From NCBI GenBank assembly GCA_031291325.1, contig JARLJG010000063.1:1-64000 (forward strand): a stretch of DNA of 64,000 nt, written 5' to 3'. The notes under the pieces were generated by a model that was given only the letters and a program-made list of their open reading frames with translations, made no database searches and was not told where the DNA came from. The position numbers and the translations under genes are program-made. This document shows, piece after piece, positions 26,075 through 35,102 of this stretch (the stretch's first letter is position 1; every line of letters starts with the position of its first letter). The stretch comes from Burkholderiaceae bacterium (GTDB lineage: Bacteria; Pseudomonadota; Gammaproteobacteria; Burkholderiales; Burkholderiaceae_D).

Positions 26075-28051
26075 TTACTGTTTCAAATCGGCTTGCATCG
26101 GTGCTTGCATCGGCCTGATCGAGCCGGGCATGATGGTCGCGCCGAACTCGCGCATCACCTTTTGCACGAACGGATCGTTTTGCAGCAGCTCTTCGGTGCG
26201 CTTTTGCAGCGCTTCGCGCTCGGCCTGGGCGGCGGCATTGGCCGTGTGTTCGACCGGACCTAGTTCGGTTTCGATGCGCACATTGCGACCGAAGCGTTCG
26301 CTCAATGCGGCAGTCAGTTTGTCGACGCTGGCAGTCGAACGCAGCGTTTCCACCGCCACCCGCAAACGGAAAACCGGATTGTCGTTATTCACTTCGCAGC
26401 GGATCAGTTCACTTTGCTGCGCCAGCTGTTGCACCACGCCGCGTACCGGCAGCGCCGCTGCCAGTGCAGGCCAGTCGCCATCCCATTGCAACGCAGCGAC
26501 CGGCTCCGGCTGGAACGGGCGCGAGGTTTTCGCAGGCGCTGGCGGCGCTTCAATGGCAACGGCAGCGCTGCTGGGCTTGGCCGGCGCGTTGCGCGGCGCT
26601 TGTGCTGTGTTTTGCGGCGCGGCGCTTCTCGCCTCGCTGCCGCTGGGGAAATCGTAGGGCGGCGGCTCCGACGGCGGCGCGTCGTCCAGCCACGGCGGTG
26701 GCGCGCTGGCGACCGGCGCTTCTGCACGAGGGCGCGGCGCAGCAGGTGCAGTCGCCGCAGGTGGCGTCGCTGCGGGCGCGGCCCGAGTTGGCGCGGACTT
26801 GCCGCCGCGTGCCGCTTCCAGCGCGGCGCGCGCCGGACTCATCGCGGCTGTTCTGGCGACCGGCGCGCTGGCAACCGCTGCTTGCGGCGCGGCGCTCAAG
26901 CGCGCGACCGGCGCTGCCGCCGGGGTTGACGCGGCAGGAGCACTCGCGCGCACTTCCCCGCCGCCGATGCCGGGGCGGAACGCCAGCATGCGCAACAGGG
27001 TCATCGAAAATCCCGCGTATTCGTCCGGCGCCAAACCGAGCTCGTTGCGGCCATGCACAACGATCTGGTAAAACAACTGGATTTCCTCGGCGTCGAACAG
27101 ACCGGCCAGGCGCAGGATATCGGCGCGCTCCGGCAACTCTTCCGGCACTGCCGACGGCACGGTCTGCGCCAGTGCAATCCGGTGCAACAGGCTGCCGAGG
27201 TCTTGCAGCGCGGCGTTGTAAGACAAGCTGCGCGTGGCCATTTCGTCGGCCACCGCCAGCAAGCCGGCGCCATCCTTGACCGCCAACGCATCCAGCACCC
27301 GGATCAAATAGGATTGATCGAGCGCGCCCAGCATCCCCTGCACCGCTTCCAGCGTCACCTTGCCGGCGGCATAGGCAATCGCCTGATCGGTCAGCGATAA
27401 CGCATCGCGCATCGAGCCGTGCGCGCCTTGCGCCAGCAAGCGCAGCGCCGGCGCCTCGAACTCGATGCCCTCTTGCCCCAGGATATTGTCGAGATGGCTG
27501 ACGATATGGCCGGGCGGCATTTGCTTCAAATTGAATTGCAGGCAACGCGACAACACCGTCACGGGAATTTTTTGCGGATCGGTGGTCGCCAAAATGAATT
27601 TGACGTGCTCGGGCGGCTCTTCCAGCGTTTTCAGCATCGAATTGAACGCATGGTTGGTCAGCATGTGCACTTCGTCGATCATATAGACCTTGAAGCGCGC
27701 ATTCGACGGCGCGTACACCGCCTGTTCCAGCAATTGCGCCATTTCATCGACGCCGCGATTGGACGCGGCATCCATTTCGATGTAATCGACAAAGCGTCCG
27801 GCATCGATGGCCACGCAGGCGTCGCACACGCCGCACGGCTGCGCAGTGATGCCCTTCTCGCAATTGAAGGATTTCGCCAGGATGCGCGACAAGGTGGTCT
27901 TGCCGACTCCGCGCGTGCCGGTAAACAGATACGCATGGTGCAAGCGCTGTTGTTCCAGCGCATGCGTCAAGGCCCGCACTACATGCTCTTGCCCGACCAG
28001 GGTATCAAAGCCTTTTGGACGATACTTGCGCGCTAGGACTTGGTAAGACAT
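26075..28051 (-). CDS. dnaX: DNA polymerase III subunits gamma and tau
   Basis: 658 residues from ATG 28051. The clamp-loader AAA+ ATPase starts SYQVLARKYRPKGFDTLVGQ, with Walker A GTRGVGKTT, a zinc-binding cysteine set (CEKGITAQPCGVCDAC), Walker B MIDEVHML and sensor/arginine-finger region LSRCLQF. Residues 380-520 are an alanine/proline-rich linker, and the end is the tau-specific domain that contacts the polymerase alpha subunit. A longer frame up to 28264 is rejected because it runs through the 4.5S RNA gene. No obvious frameshift signal for gamma was identified. Confidence 0.95.
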   Translation of the reverse strand: MSYQVLARKYRPKGFDTLVGQEHVVRALTHALEQQRLHHAYLFTGTRGVGKTTLSRILAKSFNCEKGITAQPCGVCDACVAIDAGRFVDYIEMDAASNRGVDEMAQLLEQAVYAPSNARFKVYMIDEVHMLTNHAFNSMLKTLEEPPEHVKFILATTDPQKIPVTVLSRCLQFNLKQMPPGHIVSHLDNILGQEGIEFEAPALRLLAQGAHGSMRDALSLTDQAIAYAAGKVTLEAVQGMLGALDQSYLIRVLDALAVKDGAGLLAVADEMATRSLSYNAALQDLGSLLHRIALAQTVPSAVPEELPERADILRLAGLFDAEEIQLFYQIVVHGRNELGLAPDEYAGFSMTLLRMLAFRPGIGGGEVRASAPAASTPAAAPVARLSAAPQAAVASAPVARTAAMSPARAALEAARGGKSAPTRAAPAATPPAATAPAAPRPRAEAPVASAPPPWLDDAPPSEPPPYDFPSGSEARSAAPQNTAQAPRNAPAKPSSAAVAIEAPPAPAKTSRPFQPEPVAALQWDGDWPALAAALPVRGVVQQLAQQSELIRCEVNNDNPVFRLRVAVETLRSTASVDKLTAALSERFGRNVRIETELGPVEHTANAAAQAEREALQKRTEELLQNDPFVQKVMREFGATIMPGSIRPMQAPMQADLKQ

Positions 28052-28189
28052 AGGGAAGCCAAAATAGGGATAGTTCCGGCATTTTACCCGACCTGCGGGT
28101 TCGATTCGCAATCGTTTGCAGCGCGCTCCTGAAGCGCCCTGCAAGCTATGGCGGACGCGGCATAGACGGCGGCGTCTCGTTTGACAATA

Positions 28190-28287
28190 AAGGCGAGCCT
28201 TGTCTGCGGCACTTGTGGGGAATAGCTGTGGCTGCTTCGTTCCCGACCTGACCAGGTTGGCCATGCCACAATGCGCAGGGGCCCGCC
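28190..28287 (-). ncRNA. ffs: 4.5S signal-recognition-particle RNA
   Basis: Read on the minus strand, the core GGTCAGGTCGGGAACGAAGC followed by AGCC is the conserved Ffh-binding hairpin with a GGGAACG-type apical loop. The flanks pair as a long helix: GGCGGGCC at the 5' end with GGCTCGCC at the 3' end, then CCTGCG with CGCAG, and GCATTGTGG with CCACAAGTGC. The length is about 98 bases, close to the usual bacterial small type. A TAAAAT box (28295-28300) lies 7 bases before the inferred start. It is located upstream of dnaX as in many Proteobacteria. Confidence 0.94.
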
Positions 28288-28379
28288 GAGCGGAATTTTA
28301 CCAGCAAAGCGGACGCAGCGCGCAAAAGCGCGCAGAATTTTGCCGGGCAATCGCGCTGTGTATCAAAAAATTGCGCGAA

Positions 28380-28422
28380 CGTCCCCTCTCCCGCAGGCGG
28401 GAGAGGGCTAGGGTGAGGGCGG
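28380..28422. repeat. Dispersed palindrome, CCCTCTCCCGC/GCGGGAGAGGG family, copy 1
   Basis: The 43 bases contain the hairpin CCCTCTCCCGCAGGCGGGAG followed by AGGG, then CTAGGGTGAGGGCGG. A second copy, in the opposite orientation, is at 45971-46012. It lies in the 170-base gap between the 4.5S RNA and ubiD genes and could act as a bidirectional terminator-like hairpin. Confidence 0.75.
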
Positions 28423-28457
28423 TTGCCAAGTCAGGCGGCTTTGCGAGCGCCCTCCGC

Positions 28458-29942
28458 CTACAACCCCAACTCCTGCCAAATCCGATCCACCTTTTCCTTC
28501 ACCTCTGCAGTCATCGAAATCGTTCGCCCCCACTCGCGGCTGGTTTCGCCCGGCCACTTATTGGTAGCGTCGATGCCCATCTTGCTGCCCAGGCCGCTGA
28601 CCGGCGAGGCGAAATCGAGATAATCAATCGGCGTATTGTCGACCAGCACGGTGTCGCGGGTCGGGTCGACGCGGGTGGTGATGGCCCAGATCACTTCTTT
28701 CCAGTCGCGGATATTCACGTCTTCGTCGACCACGACGATGAACTTCGTATACATGAATTGGCGCAGGAAACTCCACACGCCAAACATGACCCTTTTGGCG
28801 TGGCCCGCATACGATTTCTTCATTTGCACCACCGCCATGCGGTAGCTGCAACCTTCGGGAGGCAGATAGAAATCTGTGATTTCGGCAAATTGCTTTTGCA
28901 GCAAGGGGACGAACACTTCGTTCAATGCCAGCCCCAGCACCGCCGGCTCGTCGGGCGGCTTGCCGGTGTAGGTCGAGTGGTAGATCGGGTCGCGCCGCAT
29001 GGTGATGCGGTCGATGGTGAAGACCGGAAAGCGGTCTTGCTCATTATAGTAGCCGGTATGGTCGCCATATGGCCCTTCCAGCGCATGTTCGTAGCCGCTT
29101 GGATGCGATTCGTCTGGATAGATATGCCCCTCCAGCACGATTTCCGCCGAGGCCGGCACCCGCAATTCGCTGCCGATGGCTTTGACCAGGTTGGTGCGGC
29201 TGCCGCGCAACAAGCCGGCAAATTGATATTCCGACAAGCTGTCCGGCACCGGCGTCACCGCGCCGAGGATGGTGGCTGGATCGGCGCCCAACGCCACCGC
29301 AATCGGATACGGCTGGCCGCGATTGGTCAGCGCGTGGTCGCGGAAATCCAATGCGCCGCCGCGCTGCGCCAGCCAGCGCATGATGACTTTATTGCGGCCG
29401 ATTACCTGCTGTCTATATATACCGAGATTTTGCCGTTTTTTGTGCGGCCCCTTGGTAATCACCAACCCCCAGGTAATCAGCGGCGCGACATCGCCCGGCC
29501 AGCAATGCTGGATCGGCAGCTTGGCCAGGTCGACGTCCTTGCCCTCCCAGACGATATCGTGGCAAGCCGCCGAACGATGCTCGTTGGGCGCCATATCCCA
29601 CAACGATTTCAACAGGCTGCCCAGCCCCAACGCATCCTTGAATCCAGCCGGCGGCTGCGGCTCTTTCAGGGTCGCCAGCAAGTGGCCGATGCGGCGCAAT
29701 TCGCTCACGTCTTCCGCCCCCATGCCGAGCGCCACACGACGCGGTGTGCCGAATAAATTGCCCAGCACCGGCATCGTGTGGCCGCTCGGGCGATCGAATA
29801 TCAAGGCGGGGCCGCCCGCGCGCAAAGTGCGGTCGCAGACCTCAGTCATCTCCAAATAGGGAGAAATCGGGACCGAAATGTGTTTTAACTCGCCCAATCG
29901 TTGCAATTGAGCAATAAAATCACGTAAATCTGTATATTTCAT
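28458..29942 (-). CDS. ubiD: 3-octaprenyl-4-hydroxybenzoate decarboxylase UbiD
   Basis: 494 residues, the full UbiD length. It starts [20 protein letters not shown]. The prFMN/metal-binding and catalytic segments are recognisable: [53 protein letters not shown] (Glu/Arg/His rich) and [12 protein letters not shown]. It removes the ring carboxyl group in ubiquinone synthesis and needs prenylated FMN from UbiX, which is not in the window. It appears monocistronic. Confidence 0.96.
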   Translation of the reverse strand: MKYTDLRDFIAQLQRLGELKHISVPISPYLEMTEVCDRTLRAGGPALIFDRPSGHTMPVLGNLFGTPRRVALGMGAEDVSELRRIGHLLATLKEPQPPAGFKDALGLGSLLKSLWDMAPNEHRSAACHDIVWEGKDVDLAKLPIQHCWPGDVAPLITWGLVITKGPHKKRQNLGIYRQQVIGRNKVIMRWLAQRGGALDFRDHALTNRGQPYPIAVALGADPATILGAVTPVPDSLSEYQFAGLLRGSRTNLVKAIGSELRVPASAEIVLEGHIYPDESHPSGYEHALEGPYGDHTGYYNEQDRFPVFTIDRITMRRDPIYHSTYTGKPPDEPAVLGLALNEVFVPLLQKQFAEITDFYLPPEGCSYRMAVVQMKKSYAGHAKRVMFGVWSFLRQFMYTKFIVVVDEDVNIRDWKEVIWAITTRVDPTRDTVLVDNTPIDYLDFASPVSGLGSKMGIDATNKWPGETSREWGRTISMTAEVKEKVDRIWQELGL

Positions 29943-30428
29943 GTTTTTTTTCGTTTTTTTCGTTTGTTTCGATTGTCGACTCTATTACTTAACTATTTTA
30001 CCCAAGTAGTTGATTTTATTGAATTTTGTTGCGACGCAGCGAAAAAAGTAAGATATAAAAGTAATAGAAGTTGTTTTTGATAGTATTGACTTGATATAAA
30101 CCCGCTCCTACAATTCGCTCAACTTGATGGAGAGGTACCGCTTCGAAGACCGAATGCGTCGCTAATTGTAGTTCTCATCATTTCACGGGATCGGGGTCCC
30201 ACATGACATTTTAAGGAGTGTTTTCAAAAGGCGTCAGCCTTCCCCCCGAAAAAGTTGTTTGCTGCCGACAATGCGCCCAAGGGTCGCTATCGGCGATAGG
30301 CAAACAATCCGACGTCTACCGGACGCGCCATGCGGCGGTAGACGATGTTTCTGATTAACGGTCGGCACAGAAACCAGGCAGGATGGTCTGCAAGGATTCG
30401 TGCACGCCGCGACAATTCAGGAGTTTGA
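29943..30428. other. AT-rich intergenic region
   Basis: 486 bases with T-runs near 29945-29970 and low GC to about 30115. No protein, tRNA or recognised riboswitch was found. A G/C palindrome (GGGATCGGGGTCCC, 30188-30201) and AAGGCGTCAGCCTT (30228-30241) are the only structures of note. It holds the promoters of ubiD (leftward) and of the transglycosylase gene (rightward). Confidence 0.4.
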
Positions 30429-31391
30429 ATGTTAAGTCGATTGAACCAGGCATCGCTGTTTCTTGCCCAAACCGGAGCGCAGTCCCGCGAGTGGACCGTC
30501 CTCGCCCGCAAAGCTGTAAAAGGTTTTCTTACCACCGCACATCGCACACTGCTGTTGCTTGGCAGCGGCGCCATTGTCGCCTTGTGCATGATGTTTTTCA
30601 ATCCTACCCTGGCCGACCGGCTCAAAGCCCTGTCGCCTTTCGCCGAATCCGTTAAACCGCAAGTTGTCGCAGCGATCGCGCCGCCATTGACCAATTTGAT
30701 GGATGCTCCAGCAAAACTGCTTGCTGCAGAGCCAGCGACAAGCGCAACGCAGCCGCTGACCGCAGGCGACTTGAAGTACATCGGCACACCGCAACAACAG
30801 CAGCGCGTCACCAATTGGTTATCCAAACGCTACCATGTCGCCGCCAATGCAACCGACATGCTGGTTGCCGCTTCTTATTCGACCGCGCGTGAAACCAAGC
30901 TCGATCCTCTGTTGATCCTGGCGGTGATGTGCATCGAATCGGGCCTGAATCCATTCGCCGAAAGCCCGATGGGCGCGCAAGGTCTGATGCAAGTAGTGTG
31001 GAAAGTACATCACGCGCGCTTCGATCAGATGGGCGGCGTGCAGGCGGCGCTGAACCCGGTCGCCAATATCCGTGTGGGCGCATTGATCTTGCGCGACTTC
31101 GTGGCGCGCGGCGGGTCGGTCGAAGCGGGACTCAAGTCCTACGTCGGCGCGGCAGCGTTCGACAACGATGCCGGCTACGGCGCCAAGGTTCTGGCCGAGT
31201 ACCATCGCCTGCAAGAAGTCTCGATGGGCAAGAATGTGCCGACCACATTTACGCCAATCGCAACGACCGCTTTGAAGCAACATTCGTCGGATGGCGAGAG
31301 CGACGACAAGCCGCAGCCGCAAAACGAACCCAATTCGGCGGCGCTTGATGCCAAGCTAGCGCCGAGGGAGTCGCAAATCGCTGCGTTGTAA
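30429..31391 (+). CDS. Membrane-anchored SLT-type lytic transglycosylase
   Basis: 320 residues. A transmembrane helix lies at about 41-58 (LLLLGSGAIVALCMMFF). The C-terminal half is a goose-lysozyme-like SLT domain with the catalytic glutamate in VMCIESGLNPFAES and the conserved GAQGLMQVVW and NPVANIRVGALIL. It should cleave the MurNAc-GlcNAc bond of peptidoglycan with 1,6-anhydro product formation. The last 50 residues are polar and low in complexity. The gene is convergent with the aminotransferase gene (5 bases apart). Confidence 0.86.
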   Translation: MLSRLNQASLFLAQTGAQSREWTVLARKAVKGFLTTAHRTLLLLGSGAIVALCMMFFNPTLADRLKALSPFAESVKPQVVAAIAPPLTNLMDAPAKLLAAEPATSATQPLTAGDLKYIGTPQQQQRVTNWLSKRYHVAANATDMLVAASYSTARETKLDPLLILAVMCIESGLNPFAESPMGAQGLMQVVWKVHHARFDQMGGVQAALNPVANIRVGALILRDFVARGGSVEAGLKSYVGAAAFDNDAGYGAKVLAEYHRLQEVSMGKNVPTTFTPIATTALKQHSSDGESDDKPQPQNEPNSAALDAKLAPRESQIAAL

Positions 31392-31396
31392 GAAAC

Positions 31397-32569
31397 TTAC
31401 TTGCGTGCGGCGAAGAAGCGCCGCATGCGGGCCACCGCTTCCTGCAGATTCTCGTAGGATGTCGCGTAAGACAGACGGATATAGTTATGCGCAGTGTGGG
31501 GGCCGAAATCCAGCCCCGGCACCAGCACCACGCCCGCCTCGTTGAGCAAGTCGATGGTCAAGCGGTCGGCGTCGTCGGTCAACGCGGAACAATCCGCGTA
31601 TACATAGAAGGCGCCATCCGGCATCACCGGCACCTTGAACCCTAGCTCGCGCAGGGCCGGCACAATGAAATCGCGCCGGCGGCGGAATTCCTCCTTGCGC
31701 TCTTCATAGATAGCAAGCGACTCCGGCGCAAAGCAGGCCACGCCCGCATGCTGGGCGATGCTGGACGGGCAGATAAACAAATTCTGCGCCAGCTTTTCAA
31801 TCTGCGGCACCATCACCTCCGGCACCACCAGCCAGCCCAGGCGCCAGCCTGTCATGTTGAAATACTTGGAAAAGCTGTTGATGACGACCACGTCGTCGCC
31901 CAGCGATAAGGCCGAAAAAGGCTCGGCATGGTAGCTCAAGCCCTGGTAGATTTCATCGACGATGGTAAAGCCATTGCGCTCCCGCACGGAAGCGACGATT
32001 TTGCGCAACTCGTCGTGGGTAATCGAAGTGCCGGTCGGGTTCGACGGCGAGGCTAGCAATACGCCGCGCGTTTGCGCTGACCAGTGCTCGCGCACCATTG
32101 CATCGGACAATTGAAAGCGTTGCTCCGGGCCACTGGGAATCATTTTGGCGACACCGTCGAAGGCCGCCACAAAATGCCGGTTGCAAGGATACGACGGATC
32201 CGGCATCAGCACTTCAGAGCCGATCTCGACCAAGGCGGCGCACGCCAGCAAGAGCGCCGCCGACGCACCGGCAGTCACGACGATGCGCGAAGATGGCACA
32301 TTTAAGCCGTAGGTTTGCAGATAATGCGCAGAAATCGCTTCACGTAGCGCGATAATGCCGGTCGCTGGCGTGTATTGCAGCTTGCGCTCCGTCATTGCCT
32401 GCGCGGCGGCGGCCACGACAGCCGGCGGCGCGGTGAAATCCGGCTCGCCGATGCCCATGTGAATGATATTGCGGCCCTGCTGCTCCAGGACGGCGGCCAT
32501 CTTCACCAACTCCATCACATGGAACGGCTCGATATGCTCGAGCCGCGAAGCCAAGTTCGTTAAATTCAT
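31397..32569 (-). CDS. Class I PLP aminotransferase (aspartate-aminotransferase family)
   Basis: 390 residues. Motifs include NIIHMGIGEPDFTAPP, YTPATGIIALREAI, ASPSNPTGT, VDEIYQGLSY and the PLP-lysine loop NSFSKYFNMTGWRLGW. The conserved C-terminal arginine that binds the substrate carboxylate is in NYIRLSYA. Substrates may be aspartate, alanine or aromatic amino acids. It starts 22 bases after the nusB stop and is the last gene of the ribBA-ribH-nusB-aminotransferase run, an order that recurs in Burkholderiales. Confidence 0.9.
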   Translation of the reverse strand: MNLTNLASRLEHIEPFHVMELVKMAAVLEQQGRNIIHMGIGEPDFTAPPAVVAAAAQAMTERKLQYTPATGIIALREAISAHYLQTYGLNVPSSRIVVTAGASAALLLACAALVEIGSEVLMPDPSYPCNRHFVAAFDGVAKMIPSGPEQRFQLSDAMVREHWSAQTRGVLLASPSNPTGTSITHDELRKIVASVRERNGFTIVDEIYQGLSYHAEPFSALSLGDDVVVINSFSKYFNMTGWRLGWLVVPEVMVPQIEKLAQNLFICPSSIAQHAGVACFAPESLAIYEERKEEFRRRRDFIVPALRELGFKVPVMPDGAFYVYADCSALTDDADRLTIDLLNEAGVVLVPGLDFGPHTAHNYIRLSYATSYENLQEAVARMRRFFAARK

Positions 32570-32590
32570 GTCGACTGCAACCAGACCGTA

Positions 32591-33064
32591 TTATTTCGTG
32601 GAGCCGAACTCGGCGCTGCGAAGCGTAGCGGCCAATTTATCCAGCACGCCGTTCACATATTTGTGGCCATCGATGCCGCCGAACGACTTGGTCAACTCGA
32701 CCGCTTCGTTGATGACGACCTTATACGGAATTTCCAGATGGTTCTTCAGTTCGAACGCGCCGATCAACAAGGCGGCATGTTCGACCGGCGACAATTGATC
32801 GAGCGGGCGATCGATCAATGGCGACACGCCGGCGCGCAACTCGGCCACGCCTCGGATGACGCCATATAACAGCGAATCGAAGTGTTCGGCATCGGCCTTG
32901 TCGAAGCCGTGCGCTTCGCGGATGTGCGCTTCGATCGCGCCGGCATCTTCATTGTTCAACAGCCATTCGTAAATCCCTTGCAACGCAAATTCGCGCGCGC
33001 GATGGCGCGGCGTGCGGCTCTTGTTCGGGTTGGCATGGACAGATTTTTGGGTCATGGTTCGCAA
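32591..33064 (-). CDS. nusB: Transcription antitermination factor NusB
   Basis: 157 residues. The NusB fold is recognised in [44 protein letters not shown] and [30 protein letters not shown]. It binds boxA of rRNA leader RNA with NusE (S10) and supports antitermination. Encoding directly after ribH is the usual arrangement. Confidence 0.95.
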   Translation of the reverse strand: MRTMTQKSVHANPNKSRTPRHRAREFALQGIYEWLLNNEDAGAIEAHIREAHGFDKADAEHFDSLLYGVIRGVAELRAGVSPLIDRPLDQLSPVEHAALLIGAFELKNHLEIPYKVVINEAVELTKSFGGIDGHKYVNGVLDKLAATLRSAEFGSTK

Positions 33065-33196
33065 ACACCGCCGGCGGGAATCAGGGCTTAGGACTTGCTA
33101 CAAACCCATGGCCCGCACAAGCGAAAAAGAAATAAACAATATTCGCCGCGCGCATTGCAAGCGACGCAGCGAACCGCAATTACAGTATGACCGGGC

Positions 33197-33682
33197 TTAT
33201 TCGTCCTCGGTCGCTTCGGCCAGCTCTTCCAAAGCAATTGTCAGGTTGGCCATTTCAACCGCTACACGCGCTGCGTCGGTGCCTTTTTCGGCCATACGCG
33301 CTTCCGCCTGCTCGTCGTTTTCCGTGGTGAGCACGGCATTGGCGATCGGAATGCCGAAATCCAGCCCAACGCGGGTAATCCCGGCGCCGGCCTCGTTGGA
33401 AACCAATTCGAAATGATAGGTCTCGCCGCGAATGACCGCACCGATCGCAATAAGTGCGTCGAACTGCATGGTTTCCGCCATCTTTTGCAAAGCCAGCGGG
33501 ATTTCCAGCGCGCCGGGCACGGTGACTTGCAAGATATCTTCTTCTTCGACGCCCAGATGCATCAATTCCGCCAGACAGGCCGACAACAAGCCGTGGCAAA
33601 CGTCTTCGTTGAAGCGCGCCTGCACAATCCCGATACGCAAGCCTTGGCCAGCCAAATTGGTTTCAAATAGTCCTACGGTCAT
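33197..33682 (-). CDS. ribH: 6,7-dimethyl-8-ribityllumazine synthase
   Basis: 161 residues from ATG 33682 (AAAGGAAAT upstream). It joins the pyrimidine product of the GTP branch with dihydroxybutanone phosphate to give lumazine. Family motifs are [37 protein letters not shown] with the catalytic histidine, and [14 protein letters not shown] longer frame reaching 33811 is rejected because the leader is basic and has no ribosome site. The gene is between ribBA and nusB. Confidence 0.95.
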   Translation of the reverse strand: MTVGLFETNLAGQGLRIGIVQARFNEDVCHGLLSACLAELMHLGVEEEDILQVTVPGALEIPLALQKMAETMQFDALIAIGAVIRGETYHFELVSNEAGAGITRVGLDFGIPIANAVLTTENDEQAEARMAEKGTDAARVAVEMANLTIALEELAEATEDE

Positions 33683-33758
33683 GGCATTTCCTTTATAAGA
33701 AGTCGAGGGCGCCTCTAAAAATTGCCAAAAGCGCCCAATCTCGCGTCTGCGGTGCTCT

Positions 33759-33774
33759 ATGTACCTGCGTACAT
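33759..33774. repeat. Short perfect dyad ATGTAC-N4-GTACAT between ribBA and ribH
   Basis: The 16 bases ATGTACCTGCGTACAT form 6-base perfect arms around CTGC in the 168-base spacer. Role unknown; it could be an operator, an RNA hairpin, or part of a dispersed repeat. Confidence 0.35.
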
Positions 33775-33850
33775 GTCCGCTCCTCGACGCGACCTTGAAC
33801 ACTTTCGCCAATTTTTACAGATGCCCTGAAGCGAACAAATCGATGGTCGC

Positions 33851-34966
33851 TCATTTCGCGTCCGGTTTTGCTTGGTAGCCGGTAACTTCAAGATTGAAAC
33901 CTGTCATGGAAGGCATTTTCCTCGGACTGGCGAGCAATTTCATCTTGTTGACGCCAAGATCCTTCAATATCTGTGCGCCAATCCCGTAGGTGCGCAAATC
34001 CATGCGCGACGCCCGCGCCTGCGGACGGGGATCGGAATTGGTCAGCGCGGCAAACTGGGCGAACATCTGTTCCGCCGATTCTTCGCAATTCAACAACACC
34101 ATGACACCGCGTTCAGCCGCCTTGATCGCCGCCATCGCCGACGCCATCGTCCACGAATGCGTGGTGACCTGTGTCTCCAGCATATCAAGAATCGTTACCG
34201 GTTGGTGCACCCGCACCAAGGTTTCGCTGCCGGCAACAACATCGCCATGCACCAAGGCCAGATGGGCGCCGCCGCTCGGTTTGTCGCGATAGGCGATCGC
34301 CCGGAAACTGCCGTGCACGGTTTGCATTTCACGCTCGGCAATGCGCTCGACGATGCTTTCGTGCTGGCTGCGGTAATGAATCAAATCGGCAATCGTGCCG
34401 ATCTTCAAGCCGTGGTCTTGCGCAAATTGAATCAAATCCGGCAAACGCGCCATCGTGCCGTCGTCTTTCATGATTTCGCAAATCACCGCTGCCGGCGTCA
34501 AACCTGCCAGCGCCGCGAAATCGCAACCGGCCTCGGTATGGCCGGCGCGCATCAAGACACCGCCCTTTTGCGCCTTCAACGGGAAAATATGGCCCGGCTG
34601 CACGATATCGCTGGCCTTGGCGTTGCGGGCGACGGCAACCTGCACGGTTTTCGCGCGGTCGGCGGCGGAAATACCAGTGGTCACGCCTTCCGCCGCTTCG
34701 ATCGACACCGTGAAATTGGTGCCGTACGAGGTGCCGTTGCGGGTCGTCATCATCGGCAGATGCAGTTGCTCGCAGCGCTCCTCGGTCAGGGTCAGGCATA
34801 TCAGGCCGCGCCCGAATTTAGCCATGAAATTGATCGCTTCCGGCGTCACGAACTCCGCCGCCAGCACCAGATCGCCTTCGTTTTCACGATCTTCTTCGTC
34901 CACCAGCACGACCATGCGTCCGGCGCGCAATTCGGTGACGATTTCCTGCGTTGTTGAAATTGACAT
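33851..34966 (-). CDS. ribBA: RibB (DHBP synthase) with a degenerate cyclohydrolase-II-like half
   Basis: 371 residues. The first half is an intact 3,4-dihydroxy-2-butanone-4-phosphate synthase: VDEEDRENEGDLVLAAEFV, GLICLTLT, TNFTVSIEAAEGVTTGISAADR, MRAGHTEAGCDFAALAG. The second half has the GTP cyclohydrolase II fold order (LVRVHQPVTILDML..., LRTYGIGAQILKDLGVNKM) but lacks the zinc-ligand cysteines normally in the C-L-T-G-D..R-C-D-C-G block. It is therefore probably catalytically dead for GTP, and a separate RibA is expected elsewhere. First gene of the ribBA-ribH-nusB run; no FMN riboswitch was seen upstream. Confidence 0.9.
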   Translation of the reverse strand: MSISTTQEIVTELRAGRMVVLVDEEDRENEGDLVLAAEFVTPEAINFMAKFGRGLICLTLTEERCEQLHLPMMTTRNGTSYGTNFTVSIEAAEGVTTGISAADRAKTVQVAVARNAKASDIVQPGHIFPLKAQKGGVLMRAGHTEAGCDFAALAGLTPAAVICEIMKDDGTMARLPDLIQFAQDHGLKIGTIADLIHYRSQHESIVERIAEREMQTVHGSFRAIAYRDKPSGGAHLALVHGDVVAGSETLVRVHQPVTILDMLETQVTTHSWTMASAMAAIKAAERGVMVLLNCEESAEQMFAQFAALTNSDPRPQARASRMDLRTYGIGAQILKDLGVNKMKLLASPRKMPSMTGFNLEVTGYQAKPDAK

Positions 34967-35050
34967 AAATTAAATCCTCGTAGACCGCTATTTTAAAGGA
35001 TTTAATCGGGTTGCAGTAACGCGCAATCAGCGAAAGCCGGGCATCAAAGC

Positions 35051-35076
35051 AAAACGGCGCGGTTGTGCCCGCGCCG
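35051..35076 (-). terminator. Rho-independent terminator of the OFA transporter gene
   Basis: On the minus strand CGGCGCGG-GCACAA-CCGCGCCG forms an 8-bp stem followed by TTTT. It starts 27 bases after the transporter stop and separates it from ribBA. Confidence 0.75.
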
Positions 35077-35102
35077 CCCAACACAATATGCGATCCGATT
35101 GC

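Noticed and set aside
28052-28264. N-terminal extension of DnaX
   Set aside because: This stretch overlaps the 4.5S RNA gene and is not conserved-looking; the family start is the ATG at 28051.
34967-35102. Possible FMN riboswitch before ribBA
   Set aside because: The conserved RFN blocks are not present; the structure there is the terminator of the transporter gene.
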